This document shows, one piece after another, positions 37,371-51,100 of a DNA stretch of 64,000 bases. The stretch covers positions 109,501-173,500 of the forward strand of contig CALYLW010000332.1 of NCBI GenBank assembly GCA_944989445.1, in the 5' to 3' direction. Every line of letters begins with the position of its first letter. The stretch's first letter is position 1. Position numbers and translations under genes: made by a program. Origin of the DNA: Ampullaceana balthica. Lineage: Eukaryota; Mollusca; Gastropoda; Lymnaeidae. The notes beneath the pieces are model-generated. The model did not search any database and had not been told where the DNA came from. It saw only the letters and a program-made list of their open reading frames with translations.

Positions 37371-38426
37371 TATTAGATTTTCATTGTTGATTGTGTGTTC
37401 GTTTTTCTGGGATGATCAGGCAAACCAATCAATGCCCGAATGCCAGGAGGGAAGAAGGAGGATTTGTGTTTGTTTGTTCTTGCTAATAGAGCAAGAAAAA
37501 CCCTTTTTTATCCTTAACTCTATCTTAGTGTTGTCTTGGATTGTTGTTGCGTTGTATTTCCAAGATGGAATTTAATGTCTTATGCAATTAGTAATTACTA
37601 TTACTACTTCGCTCTTTGTTTTTCCATCATGTCTTGTTTCTGGGTTTAATTTAACTAATGGAGTTGTAAATGTTTACCAGAAATAAATCTTGTCGTTCTT
37701 TATTTGAATTTGTTCTTATTTTACAAGAAAGCACACTCCACCAACCCACGAGACATTATCCTATCATGTCATATCCTACTTATCAAAGCATATGCATGCG
37801 TTATTTCACCTCTATACGATGATGTATGATAACATTGTATAGATATATATACAGTTACAGCTAACACATTTTATGGAACGAATCTCGCCCCCAATCTACC
37901 CCCCTCACGTTCCCATGAAGCCCATGGTCTATTATATCTAATACCATGCAATCATGTTTGGATTTATGCCTCCGATAGCTATTGGCATGTGACGGGCAGT
38001 TATAACACACCTTGGCAGTGCTGCTAAAATTATATTTCATTTATAACATGCCAAACATTTAATGACACGTGTGAATCATTAATGTATTAAAAACTAAAAT
38101 ATTTAAAACGTATATAATATATATTACCATTAGTGTGTTTTGAAGTTATCATTGGTTCAACTATTGCCTTTGATGAACTGTTTGTACCTCTTGATGTACG
38201 ACATCTCAATGGTGAATTAATCCGTGCATATATCACAAACACGTATCAATTAACGTACCGTAATTCAATCTTTTTATCTATTTGAACAGAAAACTACTAT
38301 GTAAAAACGACAAGAAATTCTCAGAGCTCTTCAATGAACTTTGTCTTCACGGAACAAGGCTATACACGTGTGAACAATTTTTAGGCGGGGAAAAAATCCC
38401 GAGAAAGTTCAAAGCGCAAAGGTCGA

Positions 38427-38433
38427 TGACTCA
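38427..38433 (+). promoter_or_regulatory. AP-1-like TGACTCA
   Basis: This perfect AP-1 heptamer lies about 200 bp upstream of the first ATG of the EGF-FN3 gene. Its use is unproven. Confidence 0.25.
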
Positions 38434-38535
38434 TCTTTACAGCCTGTTGGGGCGGTGATGTTTTCACATCTACTTTGACATAAGAAAAAAACTGCTACAT
38501 TTTTAACAGAAACCTCAGCTGTTCTTAGAGGGCTG

Positions 38536-38543
38536 GGACGTCA
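38536..38543 (+). promoter_or_regulatory. CRE-like GGACGTCA
   Basis: It matches seven of eight positions of the CREB palindrome TGACGTCA, about 90 bp upstream of the ATG at 38633. This is a motif and position call only. Confidence 0.25.
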
Positions 38544-38632
38544 CCGGACATGTTTACAATGACATGTTAAACTTAAACCCTGGCCTTCCAAACAACGACC
38601 CAGTTCGATGATCTAAGGGCCACGTGTAGAGG

Positions 38633-38702
38633 ATGAAGCCCCAAGCGGCGTGTGTAGCGGTGTTTGTGGTGCTAGCGGCGTGTACCTGTGTGGCAACAGC
38701 AC
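38633..38702 (+). CDS. EGF-FN3 gene exon 1, signal peptide
   Basis: MKPQAACVAVFVVLAACTCV is a classic signal peptide, too short for most ORF finders. The donor is GTGAGT in phase 1. It joins to CAG-GGG-CCA in exon 2. Linking it to an exon 4.6 kb away is inferred from phase and orientation. Confidence 0.7.
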
Positions 38703-39061
38703 GTGAGTAACCATTTGCCAACGTGTTGATGGCAGCCAGTTTGTGGAGTGAATGTTTGTGTGAGTTGTGTTGGTCGGTATGATGATAATGAAAGTGTATA
38801 ACGTTCCGGCATGGTGTATGGATGAGTTGGGGGTATGAAACGGAGGCATAGGCGGGTGGCCGAGGTGTAATACAAATACAAGTAAATGACAGATACATGA
38901 AGAGATGTAGCCGTTAAGTAATTTATGTGAGAAGCTTGGCTGTTTAAAGAGCTAAAGATCCACAAGGTTGTTCAGTTGTTATTTGAAACGTATAGTAGAG
39001 AGATATAGGCAGAGGGAAGAAAATAGAGAGAAAGAACTGAGGAAGAGAGAGAGAGAGAGAA

Positions 39062-39153
<92 letters not shown>

Positions 39154-42100
39154 TTAAGAGAGAGAGAGAGATTAAAGGTGCAGGCAGAAAGAGGAAAGAT
39201 GACCGATAAAATTAAAATAGTGATAAAGAGAGATAGAGACAAAGAAAAGAAAAAAAAAGGCGTTAATGTTTAGGATATCCTAAATTTACGATTATCTTAC
39301 TTAACTTTGTTTTTTGTTCTGTTAAAAAAAAATTAAGAATTTACCTTTCAGCAAATTAAATTGCTATTTCATTTTCCGTTTAATTAAGTTCATCTGGTAA
39401 GTAAAACACGGTTTAAAAAAAACACATTTTTTTTTAAAACAAAGATTTAAAATGTCATTATGTAAAAAAAAAGTACTTTTATGTTTAGTTTTGCTAATAA
39501 TAATAATATGTAATAAGACACGCTGCTAATAATAAGGATATGTATGCTTCATTGTTCCAGTAAGGTTCGTTGGTCCGTGTGCAAAGTAGAAAAACATGTG
39601 CAAAGTTGCACAGCATCCATTTTTTGGGCAATATTTTTACAAAATTTGCTGCGCGGTAATTCTAAACTGTTGCGCGGTGTCGGTCAGATATCTGTTCTTC
39701 TTAAAATGCTGAGCACAACCAAATCTCTCTTCATTCAAAACTAGATGAGAAATTGATTATTATTCTGACGCCGATGCATACAAAGTAACACTGAGTCTAT
39801 ACATCATTCAATTTGTATCTTGTCTTATAAATTAAAGGCGCTCCTTCTATACAGAAAATTATTGCGTTCTACTCTTATTCGTGGTTTATGGCTAGTCTTC
39901 TAATACTTGCATTTTAATTTGTTTTTTGTTTTTTGTTTTGGCTTGCGTGGTGGGGTTGGATTTGGGTGGTGGGGGGGGAGAGGGTTGCCCTTAATTGGAA
40001 ACAGTTGGGCTTGTCGATCCTTTTAAGACACGACTCAATTATTGATTAGTTTGGCCACCAAAAGATACAGAATATAATAATTGTGTCCTTGTCGACAGAG
40101 CTAACAACAAAGAGGCAAACGCGTCTTTACTGTTGGGAATAAACACTTATTATTGACCAAGGTGACGTCACCGGTCAAGCTGCTCGACTTGTTCTCGACA
40201 CTTAACGAGGAGCTGAATTTTTCCAGACGGCTATCATTATTTCTAATAGTGTCCATTGAAGTTTTCCACTGAGCTAGATCATGCAACAGTCCGCTTTGAA
40301 GGCCCTTGACATTCGTTGAATAATTTTAAAGGAGGGCGGTCCATTTTCTTGCAAAATTCTAAGCCAATAACGATGGCTGCATTGTCATACCCTGCCCGTG
40401 CGTCCCAAATGTTTTGCTCTCAGAAAATATCTTCTTTTTTTTAAATGTGGGTTCAGACCCCCCTCTCCCCCCCCGCCTCGAGATTGATTGACGTTTATAC
40501 TATATTATTATTTTGAAAAGATGGCAGCCAATGACAAGATAAGAATGTATAATTTATATTTCGGCTATTTTTTAAATTGTCATAAGAGTCATATTAATTT
40601 ATTTTTAAACTAGCAAAATCCCCGCGCTCTGCTGCGGAAGTTAGAATTTTAGTAAGCGTTGAAAACCCGTTTCAAATTAATTCTAAACACCAATAGATTT
40701 CAGTCTGACTCATGATTGATATACTTGTTTGTCAATATTTGTCAAGGTAGTGTAAAATAAAATGGGTACTAAAATGAGATTACTGGCCCCCGTGCAAAAT
40801 GGATGCAGGATGTGCATATCTCATAAGGTCTGAGGATTTCAATCTAGGTCATGATAGAGAAATGTGACTATATTTATTTAAATTATTTTTAAGGTAACAA
40901 AGCTTTAAATGTTTACGAAAAAAAATATTTTGGGTCCCGGCCCCAAAGGAACAGACCTAGCCTCTCACGACGAAAATTGGAGTAAAAGAATTTTAAAATT
41001 AACATTCAAGGGGGCCGCGGGCCCAAAAACGTTTTTTTCCTTATATGGCCTATATAAAATTTGAATATCACTAATTCTCCTATTTCCCCAGTAGGCAGAA
41101 GCATGAAACTTTGGGAAGTTGTTGAGTACAATCCCGCGATGGTAACGGGAGAAAAAATAATTAAATTATCGCTTCCTGGGGGCCAGGGGCCCAAATGAAG
41201 TTTTTGCCTTATATGAGCTATATAAAAACTAAAAATCACAGAAACAGGGGCGCTGTAGGGTGTAGATTCAACCCCCGGGGGTGGGAGGGGAGTGGGGGCA
41301 TTTAAAATTGTTTAAAAAAAACCCAAGTTCAGGCATTTGCCCACATAAAAAGGGTGGAATAAATATGGGCAGAACGGATTGGCACTTACCCTAGGTACGC
41401 TACTGAAATGAAAGATATAGGTACTTCAGTGATAAAAACAAAAATTTATTTGTGGCAATTCATTTTTGACGTCAGACGTCAAGATAACAACAAATTTAGG
41501 GATTGTCACAAATTAAGGACCATTTGTTTATAGAGTATCTAAATCGCATTGGACATTTATTGGTCTCATGTAAGCAAACCAAAAATGACGTCATTAAAAA
41601 TGCCCAGCTGAAAGAGCAAATAGTCAGGTGTTTTCAATATTAACAAATCACACTGTTTTGTAAACTTTTCCAAATATCTTAATTTGACATTTTTTAAAAA
41701 GAAATTTTTCAGTTGATAACAATACTATCACTATGCAGTATCATCCATAATATAAAACTTAGTGTTGTTTTAGGCGGCTGGATAGCGAAGTCAATAGTGC
41801 GCTCGCCTCACAAGCTGAGGGGCGTGGGATCGAAAGCACGTTAAAGCCACTATAAAAAATGTTGATGAATGACTAACGCTAAGTAAGTCCTCCGCAGACC
41901 TGGAGAGGGATGGGCGCGGCCAAGGTCTACTCAGCCCGAAAAATGTTCTAATGGAAACATTAGAACCCCCTACGACCTCGAAAACAGGTTATGGGACTAA
42001 AAAAAAAGTGTTGTTTTGATTGTTTGTAAATGGCTCAATGTAATTTGGTCCTCCAAAGTCATACAATAAATCTTGTAAACTAGCATAATCCGTGTCCAAT

Positions 42101-45100
42101 CATAACAGTCAATAAATTGGTCAATAAATACTTAAAAGGCATGACAGATTAGATTTATAGGTGGTACAGTCACAGTTGTCATTGCTTGTCAGATTTATAA
42201 GTAGTATATTTAGGTTTTCAAGAGTGCTCGTAGATTGCATAGCTATTTTTTTTATGTTTCTTCTTCCATATTTTTTGTATGTCTGAGAGTCCATGCCGAA
42301 ATGATTCACCCAAGATGAGATAAGAACTAAAATACTATAATACTCAAGGTTGAAGGTGTGGTCACTCTATCCGTCTGTTTACAAATTACTAACCTTTGAT
42401 AATTTTCTTTTCTTTTTTACATTACTCATCTAATCAAACACGAAACAAATATACATTTTGGTGGAGTTTAATATATTAATATGAAGGATCATCCATTGTC
42501 AGTGTCGCCAAATTCATTGTAACCCTGCCTCGGGTATGAGCTTTGTAAGCCATCACTTCATAGTGAATTCTATGCTCTGTGTTTATACCACATAACTTTA
42601 ATCTATGTACCTTATGTCTATGGCTGCCCTCATTTTCATTTGCCATATATATTCCTTGTTAGGGCCTTAATAAGGTTGTTTTTGCCTGGAGCTTATGAAG
42701 ATTTTGCCTTTTCAATCTCCATCTTTACCTTGTCTTTGCTCTTCGTGATGTTTGATCATTTTATAATCAGTATCTGATCTCTCTAAGATCAGTTCTCTTT
42801 CAGTGATCCTTGATGTTATACTTAAATTTTTGACTACACAGAATGGAAATTATATGAAATTTTTTTTCGATTTTTCTATCTTCTCTTTGCATTTTCGTTT
42901 AATTCCCATATTTTAACCAAACATGTGCTTTCTTAGCTTTGTTCATTATATTCCTCTGAATTATCATTTATATATCAACGCTCCTGCCAAAGAAGGCAAA
43001 TGTCAAACCTGTTCAAAGTGGGTTAACTGATGGGGTTATATGTTTTATTAGTTAAAGAAGTTTTTCTTTGTGATATATGACTTGATATAGGCAGCAATTA
43101 ACTCATTTCTCGCAATCTTTGCAAGGCTCCGGATGTAATGCATCATTAGGTTTTTAAAATAAAACATCATATTTGACCAATAATTTATTATTTCCCCAGA
43201 CATCTCTTCTAGGTATGTAAATCAAATGGACCACATAAAACTCAATTTTGATTTTTTTAAACCTTGTATCTTTTGAACTTAAATAATGTAAGACTTATAT
43301 TCTTTTTTTACCCTGTAGAGGGGCCAGCTTGTTTAGATCCTACTAAGAATATTTGTGCAAACACAACTTACTGCGCTGAGAAACCAGATGGGTCTGTTAA
43401 TTGTGTTCGTAAGTACACCTTAAATTATACAATCAGTGTGATAGTGATGCACCAAGATAAAGTCCATATTATTGCTAATAGCTTAAAGACAGAAAATAAT
43501 GATTAATATCCTATTTGAAGTTGGTTTTTTTAAATGTCCAAAATGATATACCTCATTAAAAGGATGCAGAGCATAGATATGGCTGGAATATTTTAAACAT
43601 TTTTATGGTTGATGTAAAAGAGATTAAAACCACAAAAATGTCAGCATATCTGCTGATAATATGCCTCAAGCATGATGGTTAAAAATAGTTCAAAAATGTT
43701 TCTTTTAAAATGTTTCTGTAAATATGTTGCCAGTTAGGACATAATTTGTCTTTCTGTGCATGTCACACTTTCTTCAGTAACCATTAAGCAATTAAAAACT
43801 TGTGTAGAACAATTTTATTTTTTCTGTCATCCTTAAGCATGTGATGTTGCCTGTGCTCTTGGATGTGATGGGCCAGGGCCAGAAAGATGCACAAGTTGTC
43901 AGATTGGATATTACAGGCCACCAGGCATAGTCCAGGCATGTGTCGGTCAGTTGATTTCTATTAAAAAAATTACTTTAAATTTTTATTAAGATTTCATTAA
44001 GACTTATAAATTTCAAGGCACTATGTTTTCTGTCACAAAGTTATTATAACCAAGCTGAAAGTTGCTATTGTTAGAAGAATGTGGAGTAGTGGTCAATGTT
44101 ACCTTTAAAGTTCGAAGTTTGGTGTGCAAAGTAAAAAAAACTTTTGTGCAAATTTGCACAGCATCCATTTTTTATTGCAATATTTGAAAGAATTTGCACA
44201 GCATCCATTTTTTTTGCAATATTTGAAAGAATTTGCTGCAATGTAGTACTAAACTGCTGCACGGGATTGGTCAGATATCTGCACGGCCGCGCAGCTGCGC
44301 AGCTTAAAGGGAACATTGGTAATGGTAGAATACACAATAAGGACTACAAAAATCATTCTTCTATACATCACATATATTTTACATATCCAATACTGTTTTT
44401 ATAAATAATGATAGTTTTATGAAAATATTTGAACAATTCTGATGATTCTGATTCCAACCAAAATATGAATACATTGTCTTATTATAAACAATTTTCCACT
44501 CTTCTTCTACCATTTAGTTTTTACTTACCATCTTATGTTCTACAAGTTCTACCATTGATCTGGTGAATGCCAAAAGTGGAGCTAATATATATATTTTTTT
44601 CTTGTAATTATGTTAATCATATAATTATTATTACATTATAATTCTTTATTAGTATTTATTGTTAATTACTCATGTCACACAAGATTCACTTTTTATACAC
44701 TTTTTAAAACAAGAACATTGTACTTAATTTTGAGTAAAAAACAATGAATAATTTTATTTTAAAAAATATAATGCATTTTGAAAGCTCAGATTATACAGGG
44801 AATTTTTATATATTCCTTATTTATTAAGGGTAATTGAAAATATTAAAGCTGCATGAATTTGTTTACCAGCTTATGCATCAGTTTTTAAGCACTTAATTTA
44901 TACTTACATTCAAGTGGCTGGCTTGTTGCATTTTTTAGTGTAAATTTTTAAAATTTTAACTTTTTTTAAAAAACAATTTTATAAAATATAAACTAAAATA
45001 AAATAATGATTTGATTCCATTCTCATCTCAAACATTTTTCAGTACTCATTATCATATTATAGGATTATATATTTCTACAGATTAATTTCTTAAATTACAA

Positions 45101-48100
45101 TGTCGTCAATTCAATTATAAATATTCTGCCTCTCTTTATGTAAAAGAAATTAAATATAAACAAATCTGAAAATTACAACTTTTCTCTCCTGATGACCTAT
45201 TGTTTCATTGATTGATATTTTGAATCCTTTCTTATTATTACAAGAAATTTAGAATAAACTCTTGTACTAATCAGGGATAAAAAATAACAAATCCGAGTAC
45301 TCTGTAACTTTTTTTTCTTCACCATTTTAATACCTGCAAATAACTGAATTATAATTAGTGGCCTTATCGCCATTAAAGGGTTTGTGAACTTTTAATTTCA
45401 AATGTGTAATATTCAAAAAGAAACACCGTGGTTGAGTGGCAGCGCGCTCGACTGGCGTACCAATGGTCACAGGTTCGAATCCATGTGAAGGCAAGGATTT
45501 GTTCCCGGAGCCTAGGGCGTCCCTGAGTCACCCAGCTCCGAATGGGTACTTAACACTAGTTAGGCGGCTGGGTAATGCGTGGAACCCACAAAGACGTGGC
45601 CTGTGAACGCTGCATCATTTGCCAACAGATCATATGTCATAGTCTGTGGACGCAATTATCTTCTGCATAGAAGGAGCGTCTGTATAGATAAGACAAGACA
45701 AAAATAATTTTTTTATAAAGCTATGTCATTTTTTTTAAATTCAAGAATGTGTAACTGGATTTTATGGGAACAACTGCAACCTTAGATGCCACTGCCTCAA
45801 CAATGAGCTCTGCAATAAAACCAATGGATTTTGTAATGGCTGGAAATGTGACAGAGGCTACACAGGGCTACCTTTCTGCCAGGAAAGTATGTTCAAAATG
45901 TCTGACCTCTGAGAAATAATTTGAAATAAATTTAGTTATTTAAACAAAGGAACTTTTTTTTTACTAAGAAAATTTTTTTTGTTTCAAAACAATATATTGT
46001 ATCTTTAAATATTCTGTTAAAATAAAAAATGTTTTCCCTTCCTAAATTTTAAAAATATTTCCCCATTAAAATGTTAATTTTTGAAGAGATAATATGCCTC
46101 AAAATAAAATTAGTCACTTAAATTTTCAGTACATTTTTCATCAAAGAATATTCAATTATATTTTTAGCATGTCCTGTCAACACTTTTGGGCTTGATTGTC
46201 TGAATCAATGTCATTGTCCGCCCAATGATAACTGCAGCATTGTCAATGGAGATTGCAGCAGTGGCCGCTGTGACCCAGACTGGGGAGGTTCTGGCTGCCA
46301 AAAGAGTAATTTTATATAAAATTTTAAAAACTGTATATCACAAATAAAACTTATAAATTAATAAAATGGTTATCAGTTTTAGGTTTTGTAAAATTTAAAT
46401 AGGAAGTATGAGTCTAAATAAATGCCTAATGAAGCAAATTTATGCAATAAGTTGACAGATAAGTTTTGGGGACGCGGTGGTCGAGTGGCAGCGCACTGGA
46501 CTGTCGTACCGATGGTCACGGGTTCGAATCCGTGTGAAGGCAAGGGTTTGTTCCCGGGGCCTAGGGCGTCCCTGAGTCACCCCGCTCCGAATGGGTACCT
46601 AACTACATGTAGTTAGGCAGCTGGGTAATGCGTGGAACCCACAAAGCCGTGGCCTGTGAGCGCTGCATCACTTGCCAAACAGATCATCTGTCATGGTCTG
46701 TGGACGCAACTATCTTCTGCATAGAAGGAGCGTCTGTATAGATAAGATAAGATAAGATAATGTCAGAAAATAAGGTTATATAAGACAATCAGGGAATGGT
46801 AGAGAAATGAAGTATGTATAATAGAAGTGTAAAGTGTATGTTAGATGACTTTGCCTTTGTTTTTTCTTTATTCATTTGAAAAAGATGTGTAAGAAAGTTA
46901 CAATTGGATGCACAATTACTTTATTCAAATCATTAAACTGATCCTTTCTCTATCAAAATTAAATATTAGCTGTCATTTCCCTTAAAGCAAAAACTATCTT
47001 TTCAAATTTTGAAACTATTTTTGAATACACATTATAGACTTTCATAATATGCTTATATGAGCCCTACATATTAGACCACACTGTGCAGAAAACTATCATT
47101 AGAGCAGATGACAGCATCAATCTTACCCCTCCCTCTTTCAATCAAAAGCAGTGAAAATTCATCTGTGCATTATTGCTTGTGGTGAATTTGTTAATGTAAA
47201 ATGTTCAGGCTGGTACTGATTAAAAGGACTTTGTTCGATTAATAGGGGAAAAATTTAATTGATTAGTCGATCAATTTCAATTAATTATATTTTTTATAAA
47301 GCTTATATAGATCCCTTTAAGTTGCGAGTCATTATTTTGCTAATTCGGTTAAGTTGTAATTCCATGGCTCCCAAATTTTGTGACGTAACACAGCAAAGTT
47401 GTTCAACTATGCAAGAAATAAGGAAGAAAAACCTTTTTGTTTATGTATGCATGTCTAAATAAATAATTATAATATGAGGGATAAGTCTGTGAGTAACAAA
47501 AAATATAAATTATTAATAAATTGGGGAAAAAAAATTAGAAATATATTCTTAAATTTAAATCGAATTTTAATCTATCAAATTAATTTTAATCAATTAAAAT
47601 TTTTAACTATTAATCTATTAATTAATCGTTAATTTCTGCAGCCCTAGAAAATATATATCTTTTTTATTGTTGATACGGGTTATATGCTGCTATGGCAGGT
47701 AAAATGGGGCCAAAATATTTCTTTAATCTTTAAAAGATTTGACAGGCAAAAAAAAAGACTTTCCGACCTGATTCCTTTTGAAAAGACAAAATAAAAGAAG
47801 AAAGTAAATAGATATAAAAATTCATGTTCTCTAATTATTCAATTAAGTCAATGAAACTCGATTGTGAATGTTCTCTATTTTCCAAACATTTTAATTATTT
47901 CCAATGCATTATTATTTGAGCGATCATAATTGAAATAATTTAACCACAAACAAACTACTTGTTTACCTAATTTTTCAGGACTACCAAAATTGGTCCTTCC
48001 CCCTACATTGCTTTCAGCTGCCTGTGGAAATATCACTCTGATCTGGGATGCTTTCAATCAGTCTTTTGATATAGGAAATGTTCCAGTTGGACAGTACAAG

Positions 48101-51100
48101 TAATATACAACCTCTCTGTGAAATTAGGGCCTTCATTTTCTCTTAATTTGTGAAATAATTATTTTTGACAATTATTATTTAAGTTCAGATATAGGAAGTA
48201 TATATTCCGCTTTAACAAATTCTCTTAATTTTTCTGTTATATAAAAAAATATATTAAAATCTTAGTAAATCTTTTAAATGTATTTTTTTTTGTTTATCTG
48301 AGAATAAGCTTTAAAAAATAGAAAATTTTCATCACTTTATTTTAGCATTGTCCAGAAACTAAACAGCACCAATTCTTCAGCCCCTTCAAGCTGGGAGACT
48401 GTGCTAAACATAAAGGTTAGATCAGATAATCCCAAGAAGTACGTGGGGAGTGTGACCAGCAGGCTGATACCAGATGCAGAGTATAACTTCAGGATTGATT
48501 CTGTTGCTATTGAGTTTGACAAGCTTTACTCCCAGATTACCGCAGGGACGATTTCAGATGCAATTACTAACCCATGCACAAGTAAGAATTTGTGGAGAAG
48601 ATATTGATTTGTTCATCACGCAGGAATAGTTTTAAAAAAGAAGTTTATTTTTTCATTACAAGCGAGCAGTTAGGACAGAACCATATTTATTTGAAAATAA
48701 AATAGTATTGAAAATTAAAAGATTGAGGGTGACATAGGATTAATTTTTAAATCACTTAAAGGTTTCTTCTATATCTACAGATTTTTATCCAGCATAGTAA
48801 CTGTTTGATAATAAACTTTGCTAGCTTTGCAACATAGTCTTATTAAATTTATTGTTATCAAAGCTGGAGGGCTCAATAAACCATGGCTAATAGCCATATA
48901 GCAGCTCCTTGAATCTCAAAGCATTTTAGATGTTAGCTATCAATTTGGCATCATGGGGCTTTCTAAAAGGACTAGTCCTAATTTGTCTTGCTCAGTTTGT
49001 AGGGGAAAACTGATTTATAACCTCCTACTATTTCTGAACGGGGTATCATTTAAAAAGAAATGTAAATGATAACATAAAATATAACACGATCTTAATTAAA
49101 AGTATTGCTCTATAAGTTAAATTTTAAGACTAAAACTGAGTCATAGATAATTGACACTGTTCATTGTGTAAAGGGCAGGATGGTGGGATTCAGTTTAAGA
49201 AAATTAAAGTCTCCACTTGTTTTGAAAAAGCTCCTTTTTTCCTTAAAAAATTATTCATTTTGTTTAAATTTTTTATTTCTTTATCTTGTCGATTGTAATT
49301 CACAGATAAAAATTCAGAAATATGAATAGCATATTGAATTTGATAAAATAACAATAATGGGGCCGTCCATAAAGTACATCACGCTATTTTTGACAATTTT
49401 TAACTGCCCCCCACCCTTGTCACAAATCTCGGTCCCCCTACTAAAGTATGTCACATTTTTTAACAGAAATAATTTTTTTATCAACAAAATAATTAAAATT
49501 TAATATAAAACACTGTGACGTCAAACATGGGTGGATATTCCATTCCCCCCTGTCACAAACTGTCACACTTTCTTACACCCCCTCCCCCTTCTAGAGCGTG
49601 ACGTACTTTATGGACCGCCCCAGTGCTAAAAGTCTGAAATTCAAATAAAAAAATGCTCTTTTAGAAAATAGGTTGATATTTTGGTACTCTAATTTCAGCT
49701 ACATCTGCAAGACCAAGCACAACACCAGCATTTATTTACTGTAAGTTGATGATTTTAATTTGATGTGTTTCTGGATGAAGATTAAACCAGTTTTGCACTT
49801 TCATTACAAATTCCTGTGGGCTATGAGGTAAAGAGTTGCTTACCCTTCAAATCAGTTTTTATTAGATGCTTAGATAGCAGAACTGTGAATTTTTGCTACA
49901 CACAGGCTCACACAGTCTTCTTATGCGGGCTCCTTGTAACATCACGTACAGAATTTTAGCTACTGGTTAAACATAACAAATGAGATAAGCCAAATATCTA
50001 ATAGAATGACATAGTTCTAAACAAGCATCAAGCAATGTCATGTTGGATTTGATGAGGATAAGGTGGGGATTCTTATGGTTTATGTGAGGTTTGGTTTTCA
50101 GGATCTCTGTATTAAAGAGTCATTGACTTAGACATTCTCTACAGTTTGACAGACAGCAGGTCCAATTCATGTCGGCGGCTAATTAGAAACATATTCAAAA
50201 GATGCTTGCTCACTTACTGGATCTAGTTCCTTTGCTCACTCTAGCTATGGTAGTAAAAGTAAAATGTAACAAATTTAAGGTGGTAAATGGTGTTGTTTCA
50301 TGTCAGGGTTAGGCCCGTCTTATTTAAAATGAATAAATATATAAAAGCCTGTAAATCAAGCTATAAAATGACTTAAATCTTTTATCTTCAAATCTCTATC
50401 CTTTTTATATACAAAATTGTTATAAATTGCCTTTGTTTCAGCTCGTAGTGTGTTTCAAAATGTCACTGTAAGAGCTGACAGTGCCACATTTATTTACATC
50501 AATTGGATTGTTCTGCCACAGTTCTCCAGCTATCAGTATGTTGTTTATATCACCCGCCAGCTGTTGGGTGATGGAGACTGTGATAATGAATTTGGTAACA
50601 TATCCACAGTAAGTACAAAATTAAATTGGTATTTTTATTTAAATATCAGAACTTGATTTTATCGCAATAAAGAAATGCGGCAATTCAATACGATTTTCAG
50701 AATCGGGACATTTAATTGCTATCTCAAGCCTTTAAATTATGACTCTCATCTTAATATTATTAAGGTATTGGATATGACTTCATTAGTTACAAAAGTTTCA
50801 GAACAATAATTTAAAATAATTAAATAAATACTTATAAGAGAATTTTTTTTATTGAGTAGACATCGCTAAAATTAATTAATAATTTATCTTTATTTGGCTT
50901 GCATTTAGAAAAATAATTATTGATATTTGATGATTGTGTTTGGCTTCTCAAGAGTTAAAAATAATATTTTAGTCTTCAATTGCTTACAGATACTTCTAAC
51001 ATGCTATCCTTTCAAGTGTCTTCCCTAATAATTTAAATAAATGCCAATGATTTCAATAACAACAAAATTGAGATTTCCAATCAATTACAAGGATAGAATG

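Larger units (their letters stand above)
36978..38632. other. Upstream region of the EGF-FN3 gene
   Basis: No exon recognised. A minus-strand LINE 3' tail is at 37308-37370. The last 300 bp hold the presumed promoter of the gene starting at 38633. Confidence 0.45.
38703..43318 (+). other. First intron of the EGF-FN3 gene
   Basis: This 4.6-kb intron holds a GA/TA microsatellite, LINE and hAT MITE relics, the second GGGCCC repeat, and a second SINE type. The rest (about 39175-39540, 39910-40600, 42010-43300) shows nothing recognisable. Confidence 0.5.

Noticed and set aside
38968..39273. Arg/Glu-rich and Ile/Tyr-rich open frames
   Set aside because: They translate a GA/TA microsatellite.
46470..46545. 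tRNA gene (A and B boxes present)
   Set aside because: The tRNA-like head continues into a SINE body and a LINE tail, and the same head recurs at 33083, 45423 and 13553. It does not close a proper acceptor stem by eye, so it is SINE, not a functional tRNA.
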